Shown here in pieces: positions 46,794-56,088 of a stretch of DNA of 64,000 bases (position 1 is its first letter; the number at the start of each line of letters is the position of its first letter). Made by a program: the position numbers and the translations under genes. The DNA is from Phycisphaerales bacterium AB-hyl4 (GTDB lineage: Bacteria > Planctomycetota > Phycisphaerae > Phycisphaerales > Phycisphaeraceae), in contig JBGUBD010000015.1 of NCBI GenBank assembly GCA_041821185.1, positions 21,626 to 85,625 on the forward strand, in the 5' to 3' direction. The notes beneath the pieces are model-generated. The model was not told the origin of the DNA and did no database searches. It was given only the letters and a program-made list of their open reading frames with translations.

Positions 46794-47158
46794 AGGGGGT
46801 GCGGGCCGCCTGCTACTCATGTGCTCCCCGGGCACACTGCCTGCCCGGGGCGTGGGCCTGCGATGCGATCCCCCGGCACACCGCGAAGCCGAGCACACTT
46901 TGCCGGCGTGTGCTCGAGGTCGTCATGTGCGGCGGGGGCCGGGGCAGGCAAGGCCAGCGCTTATGAATGAAGAATTTCACCGTCATGATTGCTCATGTCC
47001 ATGTGGTCCATTAATCTATTACGCGTGGGTCATCCCACTTCATCTGCCCGTTAGTTTGATCTGTTCCGGGGGTTTTGACCATGTAACCTCGGCTCATACG
47101 CTGGTACATCAGCCGGGGGTTTAGTGTGTTCATGGGCTTTGAAGCGGATAGGAAATAC

Positions 47159-47977
47159 ATGATGACGTCACGAAAATTGGCCATTACCTTGGCGGGACTT
47201 GTTACTGGTGCAGCCGTCGGCGATGCGCAAGCGGTGGTAATCGACGACTTCACGCAGGGCATGCTCAACGCGCCGCACGGCACTTGGTCGCCGGAAGGTG
47301 CCGAAGAGCCCTATTCCGAAGTCCACGACGGCCTCCCGGGCGAGCATGTCCTTGGCGGCGTTCGCAGCATTCAGTTGTTCCATGATGCGGACTTCGCAGC
47401 CACCCTCGATCCCGCCGTCGATGATGCGCTCCGATTTGACGTCCAACCTGGGAACTTCATCGGTATGGGCTGGCTGCTCTACAGCGGCGGTGCCGACTGG
47501 GGGAATGAGGGCGAACTTGGCATCGACCTGACGGGCGGCGGCCGCAATGATCGTATTCGCGTAACGTTGAGCTTTTCAGGCGACCTAGGATGGTCGAGGA
47601 CCAGCGCTGAAGACCCGTATCATTTAAACCTGAGTTCCATGGTCTGGACCACGGGTGAAGACGGCGAGGCGGTTGGCGTAAGAGTCATGCCAATTCCCTC
47701 AAAAGTCGCGGCCGACCACCTTATCGTCGATCTGATGTTCGGCGAGTTCGGAGGTAGTGGGTCCGGCACGGAAGCGGACTGGACAAGTGTCGACGCAATG
47801 CTTCTACGAATCCAAGGCGGCAACTACAGCGATGATCCGGGCTACCTCACCATCCATGACATCCGCGCAGTGCCCGAACCGGGGTCGCTGGCGCTGCTGG
47901 GCCTGAGCGGGATGGCGATGCTGTGGCGACGGCCACGGCCACGACCTGCTCGCGTAGCCGGCCCCGCAACAGCTTGA
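47159..47977 (+). CDS. PEP-CTERM sorted secreted protein with an altered C-terminus
   Basis: 272 residues from ATG 47159 (AGGA upstream; ATG 47162 follows directly). Signal peptide (LAITLAGLVTGAAVGDAQA). A beta-rich body starts VVIDDFTQG and has YLTIHDIRAV before the sorting tail. The tail VPEPGSLALLGLSGMAMLWRR is PEP-CTERM. Such proteins normally stop just after the Arg pair, but this one runs on for RPRPARVAGPATA, which is antisense to the end of the sigma-factor gene. This suggests that a recombination event joined the two genes back to back and removed the original ends. Confidence 0.83.
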   Translation: MMTSRKLAITLAGLVTGAAVGDAQAVVIDDFTQGMLNAPHGTWSPEGAEEPYSEVHDGLPGEHVLGGVRSIQLFHDADFAATLDPAVDDALRFDVQPGNFIGMGWLLYSGGADWGNEGELGIDLTGGGRNDRIRVTLSFSGDLGWSRTSAEDPYHLNLSSMVWTTGEDGEAVGVRVMPIPSKVAADHLIVDLMFGEFGGSGSGTEADWTSVDAMLLRIQGGNYSDDPGYLTIHDIRAVPEPGSLALLGLSGMAMLWRRPRPRPARVAGPATA

Positions 47978-48625
47978 TCGCGTTTGTGTGCATCTGCGAC
48001 ACGCGGGCCTCGCACACTCCCAGCCGTCGGCCAATCTCCCCCATGTACATGCCATGCACGTAACGCAATCGCATCATCAGGCGACGCTGGGGCGGTAGCA
48101 TCGCCACCACGGCCTCGATGGTGTCCATGCCGTCGATGAAGCCGGCGGCCTCGTGGGCCTGCTCATCGGTCAGCACCTCGCGCGGGTGGGCGTTGGTCTG
48201 CTCGTCGCCGTATCGGTCGAGCATGGCGTCGTAGCTCGTCAGGTGTGCCAGCCGGCCACACTGCCGGCTATATCCATCCAGCGCCCCCCCCAGCGGCGTT
48301 GTTCGTCGATGATGGCCCCTTGCAATCGGCGACGGGCGAACGTGGTAAAGACTGCTCCGCTGTTGGGCCTGAAGCGCTCAACGCACCACACCAGCGCGGC
48401 CATGACGGCCCCGGACACGTCGTCGCCGGTCAGTTGCGGGGGCAGGTGTCCGCCTTGTTCATACTGGCGGATCAGGTGCCACGCGAAGCGCTTGTAACAG
48501 GCCACCAAAGCGTTGCGGTTGGTCAGCGTTCGCCGATGTGTGTAGCGTCGCCATAACTCGGCCTCGTGGTCGACCTGCTCGCGTGTGCGGCGGATGCGTC
48601 GTCGTGTGGGTGCGGTGGCGATCAT
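47847..48625 (-). pseudogene. Sigma-70 family (FliA/WhiG-like or phage) sigma factor, broken by frameshift at a G8 tract
   Basis: Two frames together make one sigma factor. Frame one (48625-48239) holds region 2: ALVACYKRFAWHLIRQ, DDVSGAVMAALVWCVERFRPNSGAVFTTFARRRLQGAIIDEQRRW. Frame two (readable from about 48285, first ATG 48224, to 47847) holds region 4: VAMLPPQRRLMMRLRYVHGMYMGEIGRRLGVCEARVSQMHTNAIKLLRGRL. The change of frame falls in a run of eight G (48284-48291, minus strand); one more G would join RRWGG to ALDGYSRQCGRLAHLTSYDAM without a stop. It may be decay, phase variation, or an assembly error. The last 35 codons are antisense to the PEP-CTERM gene and not sigma-like. Confidence 0.75.
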
Positions 48626-48645
48626 GCGGCGTATGCTCGACGTGG

Positions 48646-49092
48646 TTACAGGGCGTAAGGCTGCTGGGGCAGGTCCGTGCCTGGGTGGTAGACGCTGAAC
48701 GCGAAGCCCCCGTTGTGGTTGTCGCGGTGGTCATGGTTGGGCACCGGCTGCCACTCCTGCTTCGCCGGTGCAACGAAGCCATAACGCGGGTTACCGGCCT
48801 CATCGCGCCCGATGCGATGCATCCTTACGCGTGCCATCGTCGACACTTCGCGCGAGTCGTTCAGTTCAATGGCATTCAGTTGGCCCCCGGGGCTGGGCTC
48901 GATGACGAGGCCCCCTTTGCCGTCCGGGGTTGCACGCTGCCAGCTAAACCGATCGCCTTCGATGCTCCGGCCGGTGATGACCGCCCAGAAGCTGTCGCCG
49001 GGGCTCTCCCGCGGCTGCGGCGGGCTGGCGCGGCCTCGCTGGTCGCGGGGCATGCCCTCGACGCGTCGGGTTGCCGCGCGGTTGCTGGCCAC
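48646..49092 (-). CDS. Phage-type protein of unknown function
   Basis: 148 residues in the longest frame; the real start may be ATG 49053 (MPRDQRGRASPPQPRESPGDSF). Not recognised. The stretch SFWAVITGRSIEGDRFSWQRATPDGKGGLVIEPSPGGQLNAIELND and the His/Asn-rich NHDHRDNHNGGFAFSVY look like a small beta-rich virion or tail-associated protein. It overlaps the 3' part of the connector frame by more than 200 bases in another frame, which is not natural for phage genes and points to a deletion that joined the two. Confidence 0.5.
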   Translation of the reverse strand: MASNRAATRRVEGMPRDQRGRASPPQPRESPGDSFWAVITGRSIEGDRFSWQRATPDGKGGLVIEPSPGGQLNAIELNDSREVSTMARVRMHRIGRDEAGNPRYGFVAPAKQEWQPVPNHDHRDNHNGGFAFSVYHPGTDLPQQPYAL

Positions 49093-49493
49093 ACCCGATC
49101 GGGCACGATACGGCCGGGCGAGCGGCCGTAATCAAAGTACACCTTCATACCGTCCAGCGTGAGCGAGGATTGGTTCGATGTTCCCCCTTGAAACGCTCCG
49201 ATGAGCACACCGTCAGGGCGGGTATATTTGATTTCTACCACACGCTTCAACGGTGGTCGGGGCACACGGATGGGCTCGCTACCCTGCGGGAAGCGGTCAA
49301 GCGTCATGCGATACGATGCGGTGAAAAGCTGCTGCCCCGTCTGCTCCTGCACGTACTCGGTGGCAACCTGCACCAGCCGCTCGAGCAGTTGGTCGTGGAC
49401 GTCCACACCATCGAGGTGAATGTGCCGCTTTACTTCTTCAAGCGACACCACCGGCGCGTCGGGGGCGGTCAGGATTTCAAGGCCATACGGCAT
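48876..49493 (-). CDS. Phage gp6-like head-tail connector, C-terminus replaced
   Basis: Residues 1-145 are a clear gp6-like connector: APVVSLEEVKRHIHLDGVDVHDQLLERLVQVATEYVQEQTGQQLFTASYRMTLDRFPQG, IRVPRPPLKRVVEIKYTRPDG, and GRIVPDRVWPATARQPDA, where intact members go on with VRITYxAGYG. From there the frame reads a low-quality Ser/Pro/Ala/Arg sequence to its stop at 48876 that is simply the other strand frame of the next gene. The protein is therefore truncated and fused, and unlikely to work. It follows the small phage gene after six bases. Confidence 0.75.
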   Translation of the reverse strand: MPYGLEILTAPDAPVVSLEEVKRHIHLDGVDVHDQLLERLVQVATEYVQEQTGQQLFTASYRMTLDRFPQGSEPIRVPRPPLKRVVEIKYTRPDGVLIGAFQGGTSNQSSLTLDGMKVYFDYGRSPGRIVPDRVWPATARQPDASRACPATSEAAPARRSRGRAPATASGRSSPAGASKAIGLAGSVQPRTAKGASSSSPAPGAN

Positions 49494-49499
49494 CGGTCG

Positions 49500-49790
49500 T
49501 TATTCTTTCTGCTTGCGGGGTCGGCCTCTGCGGGGCTTATCCTGCTCGGGCTCACCGGCGGGCTGCTCGGGCTCGGTCTGCTCCGGCTGCTGCTCGGGCT
49601 CATCCGTGCGGGTTTCGACCTGGCCGGCGGCGGGGTCGATGGCCGTTTCGAGCGCGTTACCTTCAACGGCGGGCACTGCAAAGCCGGCCTCGATCAGCCG
49701 CACGGCCTCGGCGTCGGGTTTCTCGATGATGTCGCCAGCGCGGTAACTGCGTCGGCCGATCAGTTGGGGGCGTTGAAACTTGATCTTCAT
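49500..49790 (-). CDS. Small phage-type protein
   Basis: 96 residues. MKIKFQRPQLIGRRSYRAGDIIEKPDAEAVRLIEAGFAVPA is typical of small proteins encoded between capsid and connector genes in tailed phages: a beta-rich head with YRAGD and a DAEAxRLIEAG helix. The rest is a long Glu/Pro/Gln-rich tail ending RRGRPRKQKE. Function unknown; position immediately upstream of the connector gene supports a head-completion role. Confidence 0.7.
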   Translation of the reverse strand: MKIKFQRPQLIGRRSYRAGDIIEKPDAEAVRLIEAGFAVPAVEGNALETAIDPAAGQVETRTDEPEQQPEQTEPEQPAGEPEQDKPRRGRPRKQKE

Positions 49791-49818
49791 GATGCTGGTT
49801 CCTCAAGTGTGAGGGGGC

Positions 49819-49850
49819 TTAAAAGACTGGCGGCGGTTGCCCACCGCCAG
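49819..49850 (-). terminator. Terminator-like hairpin on the minus strand
   Basis: CTGGCGG (49850 side reads CTGGCGGTGGGCAACCGCC) pairs with CCGCCAG with a short extra GG/CC, followed on the minus strand by TCTTTT. It would end the transcript of a gene to the right, now largely lost. Confidence 0.5.
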
Positions 49851-50314
49851 CCTGAACCGTTGGCGCGATACGCACGCCAGCGAGAGAAGGCGGTTAGCTC
49901 GTCACCATGTCCACGGCCTTGGCGAAGCTCATCGCTCTCGCCCGAACCGAAGGAGCGGCGAGGCGAAAAACACGATCGACCTCACAACGAGGCCCGCCAA
50001 CCACCCACGGATTTCTCCGAAGAGCCCCAACATCGAGATGCCATCCTCAACAATTGGGGCGTACCCCCGCTCACCGGGGGCGTCAGCGGCTGTGCGCCAG
50101 CTCTACCAGTTGCCGACACGATTTCTGAATCAGAATTCGGAAAGGGTCACATTTCCAGATGCATCCTGCTGAATCATTTTCTAACGTAAATTTGTTGTAA
50201 ATTCTAGATTTATAAGCATATCTAGATAGCGGACGCCGCCATGCACCTCGCTTCAAAACCACCAAATACATACGCCTATCTTTACTTGACTACGCTTTTG
50301 GGTATGATGGGCAT
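49851..50314. other. Intergenic stretch right of the prophage remnant
   Basis: The first 200 bases still read on the minus strand with phage-like codon bias (ending RAMSFAKAVDMVTS, stop at about 49892), perhaps the end of a lost capsid gene, but I cannot prove it. From about 50140 the DNA becomes AT-rich. TCTAGAT (50203-50209) and ATCTAGA (50220-50226) form an inverted repeat with a 10-base spacer about 90 bases before the GntR-type gene, a possible operator. No further gene seen. Confidence 0.4.
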
Positions 50315-51526
50315 ATGCGTTCAATGTCGTCAAATACGTCGGTCACAGAAATGCTATGTGACCATCTGGTGATTGATGTTCTCGCAAAGGACGCCGTGCA
50401 TCGCCAGATCGCCTCTCAAGCCGAGACCCTATTCCGGATGAACAAGATTCCGCCGGAGGCTCGCTTCCCCACGCATCGCCAGTTGGCGCAAGCGTTGGGT
50501 ACACATCCGATGACGATCAGTCGTGCCTACGCCGAATTGGCCTCGCGGGGGCTGGTACGGCAGGAGCGTGGTCGCGGCACGTTTGCAAACCGTTTCTCCG
50601 GGAGGCTCGGCCATGTTGCTGTTCTCCTGCCCCCGTGGGCGGAATTGGTTCCGCATCCGCATATTGTCTATGTGCATCAGGAATTCTTGGCCGGTGTGCA
50701 CCAGACACTTCAATCCACACTGCTCGGCGTGCAGACGGTAGGGTTGAAGTATCCGATGTCGAACGAACAACTGGAAGAGAATGTCGCCCGCATCGCGGCT
50801 AGTTTTGATGTTGTCATGTGTATGATTCCCGAACTTCGCCCATTGCTTCAGCGATTGGCGGAGGAGGGGGTGAAAGTGATCACGTATTACTGGCAGATGA
50901 ATGACGATCGTTTCAGCGAGGTACGCTTTCGTCGTCGGGAAGCAATGCACGATGCAACATTGCATCTGATTCGCCAAGGTCGGCGACGGATTGGTTTTTG
51001 GGGACGAGACACCAACGATCCGCTGGCTGAAGTTGGATTCCTCGGCTACCTCGATGCACTGGAAGAGGCGGGCCTGACGTACGATCCGACGCTGACGATT
51101 CGTTGTAAGCATTTCCTCGATTTGCCGCCCTGGCAACAAGCGGCACAGGAGATAGTGCGGGCTGGCCGGATTGGCGATGCGGTAGTGGCGGATGTCAATC
51201 ACGCCGGCCACGCGGCACTTAAAAAGCTGCAAGCTCATGGCTATCGTGTTCCCGATGATGTGGCCGTGGTCGGATTCGATGATCCATTTACCGCCCCGTC
51301 GCTGCAGCCACCAATGACTTGGACTTATTTACCTCGCTATGAAATGGGACAAGCCGCGGCCGAAATTGCCAAGTCGCTTGTTTTGGAACAGATAGAGAAG
51401 CCGATTCGGCGGGACGTCGTCGGCAAACTGGTACTCGGCCAGAGTTGTGGTGCATCGCAAACTGCCGATGGCATACGCGGTGCCGCACAGCAGGAAATCA
51501 GCATGATGCAGGCGGCGTTTGTGTGA
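50315..51526 (+). CDS. GntR-type winged helix fused to LacI-type sensor domain (AraR-like regulator)
   Basis: 403 residues. Residues about 22-95 are a GntR winged helix: VHRQIASQAETLFRMNKIPPEARFPTHRQLAQALGTHPMTISRAYAELASRGLVRQERGRGTF. The remainder is a periplasmic-binding-like sugar sensor as in LacI/GalR and AraR: GHVAVLLPPWAELVPHPHIVYVHQEFLAGV, DVVMCMIPE, RRRIGFWGRD, DAVVADVNHAGHAALKKLQAHGYRVPDDVAVVGFDDP. The swap of DNA-binding domain is known in AraR. It probably controls the pseudopilin gene and the giant secreted protein downstream. ATG 50315 and 50324 are both possible starts. Confidence 0.9.
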   Translation: MRSMSSNTSVTEMLCDHLVIDVLAKDAVHRQIASQAETLFRMNKIPPEARFPTHRQLAQALGTHPMTISRAYAELASRGLVRQERGRGTFANRFSGRLGHVAVLLPPWAELVPHPHIVYVHQEFLAGVHQTLQSTLLGVQTVGLKYPMSNEQLEENVARIAASFDVVMCMIPELRPLLQRLAEEGVKVITYYWQMNDDRFSEVRFRRREAMHDATLHLIRQGRRRIGFWGRDTNDPLAEVGFLGYLDALEEAGLTYDPTLTIRCKHFLDLPPWQQAAQEIVRAGRIGDAVVADVNHAGHAALKKLQAHGYRVPDDVAVVGFDDPFTAPSLQPPMTWTYLPRYEMGQAAAEIAKSLVLEQIEKPIRRDVVGKLVLGQSCGASQTADGIRGAAQQEISMMQAAFV

Positions 51527-51744
51527 GTTCCATTTTATCAGACACCCGCTCAGGAATGATGACCGCGTCAGATGTGGATTACGGTTGCGTCAAAGGTGAT
51601 CGTTCTAACGTCCTGTCAGTTTTACGCACCACAAACCTCTTTTACGATAGGAGGCCGCCCGTGGAAACCGCCCCTGTTAACTAAGGCCTCAATCTATCTA
51701 CCTAGGTTCGATGACCCATCTACTCCGATGTAAGGAACAGCGAC

Positions 51745-52431
51745 ATGCCCACCATTTCCAGCAATCTTACGAAAGTCGATCGCGCGTTTACATTAATCGA
51801 ACTCCTTGTCGTCATTTCAATCATTGCGATCCTAATCAGTATTTTGCTGCCGGCGCTGAGTTCAGCAAGGCAATCGGCCCATAACATCCAGTGCCTCTCT
51901 AACCTGCGGCAGGTCGGTCTCGCGCGGGTAATGTATACCAATGATTATGATGAACAGTTTCCCCAGCAGCGCTGGCGTGATACCAACTCCGGCATGCTCC
52001 TATACCTTGGCTTCTTAGAAGAAATATGGGATGAAGATACCATACTGACCTGCCCACGAATTCAGGCAACTGGATTTGCCACACAATACATTTGGAACGT
52101 CACCTATTCCATGAATATTTGGACCAGTCATACCGGTGGTTTTCGGTTGACCGACTTCTACCGCCCCAGCGAGACGTTCAACTTTATGGATGGCAGCATG
52201 GGCGAACTGACGCCAGTATGGTTTCACCAGCCCGTCGACGAGAGCCATGCGCAGCCAGATATTCTTCACGGCACGGTGACCACGCACCGCTTGGTTTACC
52301 CGCACAATGATCGCAATAATGTTGTGTTTCTCGATGGCCACGCCAGAGGCCTGCCACACGAAGAAATGAGGTTCCCCGATCGTAATTGGGATTCGATGCC
52401 CTGGACCAACGAACTACGCGGACGAAATTAA
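51745..52431 (+). CDS. Pseudopilin-like protein with prepilin N-terminal cleavage/methylation site
   Basis: 228 residues. AAGGAA upstream of ATG 51745. Leader [61 protein letters not shown], the same architecture and wording as the protein at 12294-13046. The end [18 protein letters not shown] is the usual (N)xxFxDGH signature of this planctomycete group. Like its relative it stands between a sugar-type regulator and a very large secreted protein, so it seems to be part of a repeated module. Confidence 0.92.
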   Translation: MPTISSNLTKVDRAFTLIELLVVISIIAILISILLPALSSARQSAHNIQCLSNLRQVGLARVMYTNDYDEQFPQQRWRDTNSGMLLYLGFLEEIWDEDTILTCPRIQATGFATQYIWNVTYSMNIWTSHTGGFRLTDFYRPSETFNFMDGSMGELTPVWFHQPVDESHAQPDILHGTVTTHRLVYPHNDRNNVVFLDGHARGLPHEEMRFPDRNWDSMPWTNELRGRN

Positions 52432-52623
52432 GATTTCTGATGAGTGAACCCCTCCCCGTCAACTGGGCGCGCTTCGGTTGAATTAAGGTGGGTTGTCTCC
52501 GCTCGTTCTGCTGCCTCGAAGGTAGCCCGGAGGGCTGGCGCGCGGATGAGCCGTGAGATGCCGCATCAGGTAGCAGTGACTGGGCACAACATTCTCAAAT
52601 TTAATTGGTTGAAGGGTAAATTC

Positions 52624-55600
52624 ATGAAGGTGCATACGAAGAACACGAAACTGGCGATTGGGTTAGGCATGATGTTGGCTTTGACCGTCAACGTGTTGAC
52701 GGCCAACGAGGTTCGAGGTGAGATTCAGATGCCCGATCAATGGCGGGTGTTTGTGACTCTTGACCGGGATGATCCTGTGCCGGATCGCGAAACGCTTGAG
52801 CAGATTCCCGAGTCGATCGAGGTGAACGGTCGCACGATTGAAGGGCAGTTCGTTGTAACTGACAGCGGGATATTTGATTTTGCACCGCTGTTCGGGGAAG
52901 TGAAGGCGGGTAATACCGCTTACGCGTTTCTGGAGATCGAAGCTGATACCCAGCGCGATGTGACATTGGGGATGGGTGGCGACTGGTGGTTGCAGGCGTG
53001 GTTAAACGGTGAGCAGATTGTCAGCACGCTTGAGCATGGCAATGATTACTGGCCACCTTTGTACACCGATCACACTGCCGACGTGACGCTGGGGCCGGGG
53101 GCGAACGTATTGGCTGTGCGATTCATCAGCGGCAGCGGCAGCTCGGTTTTGGCCATTGGCGGGCCGGAGGAATTGGCTGGGACCCCAGCACGGATCTACG
53201 CGGGTGGTGCCGAAACGCCCCAGGGGCTTGACGCGCTCCTGCAGCGGCATGGTCACAAGCCATATGACCTGCTGTATCGTGAGGGGGGGATATTGAATCA
53301 TCGCATTATCTTTGAAGATCAGGATCACGGCTCTGAGGTGTGGATGCTCGACAATTCGCCGGTGACCGAACACTCGGGCACCGCTTCGGTTTGGCCGGCG
53401 TGGAACGCCGATGCCTCGCTGCTTTTCACCCGAGGACGTCGGCCGTTTGAAGACGCCAATCGGCGTCCGCTGTTCAATGCGGATTATTCACGTCTGCTGG
53501 AGCATACCGTTGGATATCGCCCGATCTGGGATCGCCAGAATCCGGACATCTTTTTCTATCGTCCCAGTGGGGGCGGGGCTTTGCATGAAGCGAACGCCCG
53601 CACCGGTGAAAACCGATTGCTGGCCGAGTGGGAGGCATACCCGCGTGAACGTTCTTATGGCCTGACATCGGACAACCGGTATGTTTTCGTGGACACACCT
53701 AACGGGGGCATCTGGCTGCCATACGACCTGCCGGAGAATCCAATTCCCCATATCCAGATGTATGACGGGCGCCCCGGTGGTCTGGACGCAGACGGCAACG
53801 CCGTGCCGCCGCGTGATCAGATCGACGACCTGATGTTCCGCGGCAGTCCGCGGGGCAAGGCTGTCGAGGAGCATGACAAGTTTGGGCCCATCATCATGGT
53901 GCGCACCGGCATGCTAATCGACCGCGAAACCGGTGAGATCGATTACGTCATCGCGCCGCTTGCCGGTGAACGAGAGTACCTGCGCGCGTTCAGGGACGGC
54001 AACATCCATTGGCCGCAAGGACCTGAGTGGGACAAGTACCGTATTCACAAAAGCGATGATCTGGACGAGCTGTTCGAGATCTACCTTTACTACCCGATGC
54101 TCACGCACGGCCATGAGGCCCATTCACCCGACGGCCGGTACATGTCGCGCGATGGTACATCAACCGCTCTGATCGACGTGCGCGAGGGTGAGGTCATTGA
54201 TACCATCCGCCTTTCAGCTGACGGGACCAACTATCACGTGAACTGGGTGAAGCACCCGCGATTTTATATCGGCTGGGTGCGGGGGTGGCATTTTCGGCGC
54301 TTCACAAAGCCGGAGCATGCCAACATCGTTTACCAAATTTATACGGACGGAACCGCCCAGCCGGTGTTCAACACGCATCATCAATTCAATGGCTATTATG
54401 CCGGCGGTGATTTTTCCATGCAGAGTCCGGACGCCACTAAGATTCACACCGCGTCGAACATGACCGGGCGGTTTCGCACGTATGTGGCGGTTATGGCTCG
54501 TCCGCGTCCGCCACGCGAATTGGATTGGCAGACGGATGGTGATGCGGTCCTTCTTTCATGGGAGCCATCGGAGTATAGCCGTGAAACACGCGGTTACCTG
54601 GTGTACCGCAGCCAGCGAAGCGGCGATGGTTACGAACTGCTGACGCCTGAACCGGTGGACGGAACGTGTTGGCGCGATGAATCCATCCAGGCGGGTGAGA
54701 CTTACTACTACGTGGTCAGTGCACTTGAGCATTCCGGGCTGGAAAGCGGGTATTCGATGGAAGCGGCGCGGGCGGGCATCGATTTGCCTTCAGTGATCGA
54801 TGAGCCTGTGACTGTATATGTGGAAGCTGAAGAGGCACTGTGGGATCTGTACACAACCGATAAGCCGGGTTTGGCGACTGGGCGTGATGTCCGCGACGCA
54901 TCGGATTGGTACTACATCTACCGGCATCCGGATGCGGAACGTGGCGAAGCGAGCCTCCGGGCGCGCGTGCCGGCCGATGGGCGATATCAGCTTTGGGCGC
55001 GTGTGCGCAGCGACGACACGTCCGAGGCGCGATGGGCGCTGCAGATTCAAGGCGATACGCTGGAAGTCTCAACCGATTCCGATCGCTGGATGTGGGTGCA
55101 TGTCGGCGAGGTAGAGCTGGCGGCGGGCAATGTGACGCTGAATCTGGCGACAGAGGATCGCGGCGCGGGGCTTGACCTCATCTGCCTGAGCAGCGACAGT
55201 ACGTTCGAACCGCAGGGGCTGCGGCCGGAACATGCGACACCGCCCGCTGCGCCAACGTCGCTTGAGGTTCAAAGCGTACGTTCGCGGACGCATCATCTGA
55301 CATGGCAGGAATCGGATGATCCTGCGGTGTCGCATTACCAGGTGTATGCAGCGACACAGCCTTTCGATGAGCTTTCACAGCAGCAACTGATCGGTTCGCC
55401 AACGGAAGCGGAGCTATTTGACTGGGGACTTCGTGCTGACACGCCGTATTACTATGCGGTGACGGCGGTGGATCGCCAGCGGAATCAGAGTGAGCCGGTG
55501 TTCGCTGAGGCGCGCACGCCGCGGCGCGAGGTGGACGAGTTCGAGATCGAATTGTCATTTGTCGATGCAGAACTGGAAGGCTCGTTCGAGCGGTCCGAGG

Positions 55601-56034
55601 CAGGCGGTCTGCGAAGCGAAGCTTTTGTTGTCCCCCAGGAGCCCAAGCAGAACAGCGCCACATGGCAGATCGACGTGCCGAACGATGGTGATTATTACCT
55701 GTGGCTACGTTATCTGCAACGCGGTGACGGAGAGCGTGGGGAGGGTGCACAGCAGCGTATCCATGTGCTTCTGAATGGTGATCGCATCACAACACTTGTG
55801 GATCAAGCTGATGTGGACGTTGCGGATGAGATGCTTTCACCGGGCGAGCCGCTTGCTGAGCAGGCGTGGACATGGGCGTGGCCGGGCGAGTCGAATCTGG
55901 TTTCGCTGGAACTTCCTGCCGGCGAACATACGCTGAGTCTGGAAAATCTGCATGAGGAGGTTCGCTACGACGTGTTGCTGCTGACGAATGAACCAGCGTT
56001 CCGTCCGCTGGATGGCCGAATCAACAGTCGATGA
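52624..56034 (+). CDS. Giant secreted multidomain protein: propeller-like core, two FN3 domains, two carbohydrate-binding-like domains
   Basis: 1136 residues from ATG 52624, with GAAGGG upstream; the extra 60 codons before it are not signal-like. Signal peptide (LAIGLGMMLALTVNVLTANEVRG). Residues 30-170 look like a galactose-binding-like sandwich (FLEIEADTQRDVTLGMGGDWWLQAWLNGEQI). Residues 220-610 resemble a beta propeller with HGHEAHSPDGRYMSRDG and repeated His-rich loops. FN3 domains lie at about 624-709 and 871-965. Two sandwich domains, about 729-859 and 972-1128, look like carbohydrate-binding modules (YVEAEEALWDLY, YQLWARVRSDD; DYYLWLRYLQRGD, GEHTLSLENL). It probably binds or cleaves an outside polysaccharide, perhaps as a lyase, but the active site is not recognised. 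Confidence 0.8.
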   Translation: MKVHTKNTKLAIGLGMMLALTVNVLTANEVRGEIQMPDQWRVFVTLDRDDPVPDRETLEQIPESIEVNGRTIEGQFVVTDSGIFDFAPLFGEVKAGNTAYAFLEIEADTQRDVTLGMGGDWWLQAWLNGEQIVSTLEHGNDYWPPLYTDHTADVTLGPGANVLAVRFISGSGSSVLAIGGPEELAGTPARIYAGGAETPQGLDALLQRHGHKPYDLLYREGGILNHRIIFEDQDHGSEVWMLDNSPVTEHSGTASVWPAWNADASLLFTRGRRPFEDANRRPLFNADYSRLLEHTVGYRPIWDRQNPDIFFYRPSGGGALHEANARTGENRLLAEWEAYPRERSYGLTSDNRYVFVDTPNGGIWLPYDLPENPIPHIQMYDGRPGGLDADGNAVPPRDQIDDLMFRGSPRGKAVEEHDKFGPIIMVRTGMLIDRETGEIDYVIAPLAGEREYLRAFRDGNIHWPQGPEWDKYRIHKSDDLDELFEIYLYYPMLTHGHEAHSPDGRYMSRDGTSTALIDVREGEVIDTIRLSADGTNYHVNWVKHPRFYIGWVRGWHFRRFTKPEHANIVYQIYTDGTAQPVFNTHHQFNGYYAGGDFSMQSPDATKIHTASNMTGRFRTYVAVMARPRPPRELDWQTDGDAVLLSWEPSEYSRETRGYLVYRSQRSGDGYELLTPEPVDGTCWRDESIQAGETYYYVVSALEHSGLESGYSMEAARAGIDLPSVIDEPVTVYVEAEEALWDLYTTDKPGLATGRDVRDASDWYYIYRHPDAERGEASLRARVPADGRYQLWARVRSDDTSEARWALQIQGDTLEVSTDSDRWMWVHVGEVELAAGNVTLNLATEDRGAGLDLICLSSDSTFEPQGLRPEHATPPAAPTSLEVQSVRSRTHHLTWQESDDPAVSHYQVYAATQPFDELSQQQLIGSPTEAELFDWGLRADTPYYYAVTAVDRQRNQSEPVFAEARTPRREVDEFEIELSFVDAELEGSFERSEAGGLRSEAFVVPQEPKQNSATWQIDVPNDGDYYLWLRYLQRGDGERGEGAQQRIHVLLNGDRITTLVDQADVDVADEMLSPGEPLAEQAWTWAWPGESNLVSLELPAGEHTLSLENLHEEVRYDVLLLTNEPAFRPLDGRINSR

Positions 56035-56088
56035 AATAGCGCAGGAGCATGATTCGCGTGCAAAGCACAATGCTGCGATGGGAAGACC

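Larger units (their letters stand above)
47980..49900 (-). mobile_element. Decayed prophage segment near tRNA-Ala
   Basis: Minus-strand run of a sigma factor, a small unknown gene, a head-tail connector fused to foreign sequence and a small phage-type gene, ending in a terminator-like hairpin (49819-49850). No integrase, portal, terminase or capsid gene was found, so this is a remnant. Its left border is probably near the PEP-CTERM/sigma junction; the right border is unclear. Confidence 0.55.

Noticed and set aside
46701-46970. 89-codon frame over the TGTACCCCC cluster
   Set aside because: Low-complexity Gly/Pro/Cys reading of repeats and GC-rich hairpins, without a ribosome site.
49837-50189. 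Plus-strand frames of 111 codons and the end of a 372-codon frame
   Set aside because: They lie opposite the phage-type minus-strand genes and read as low-complexity sequence.
52444-52623. 60-codon extension of the giant secreted protein
   Set aside because: It would bury the signal peptide; ATG 52624 has GAAGGG upstream.
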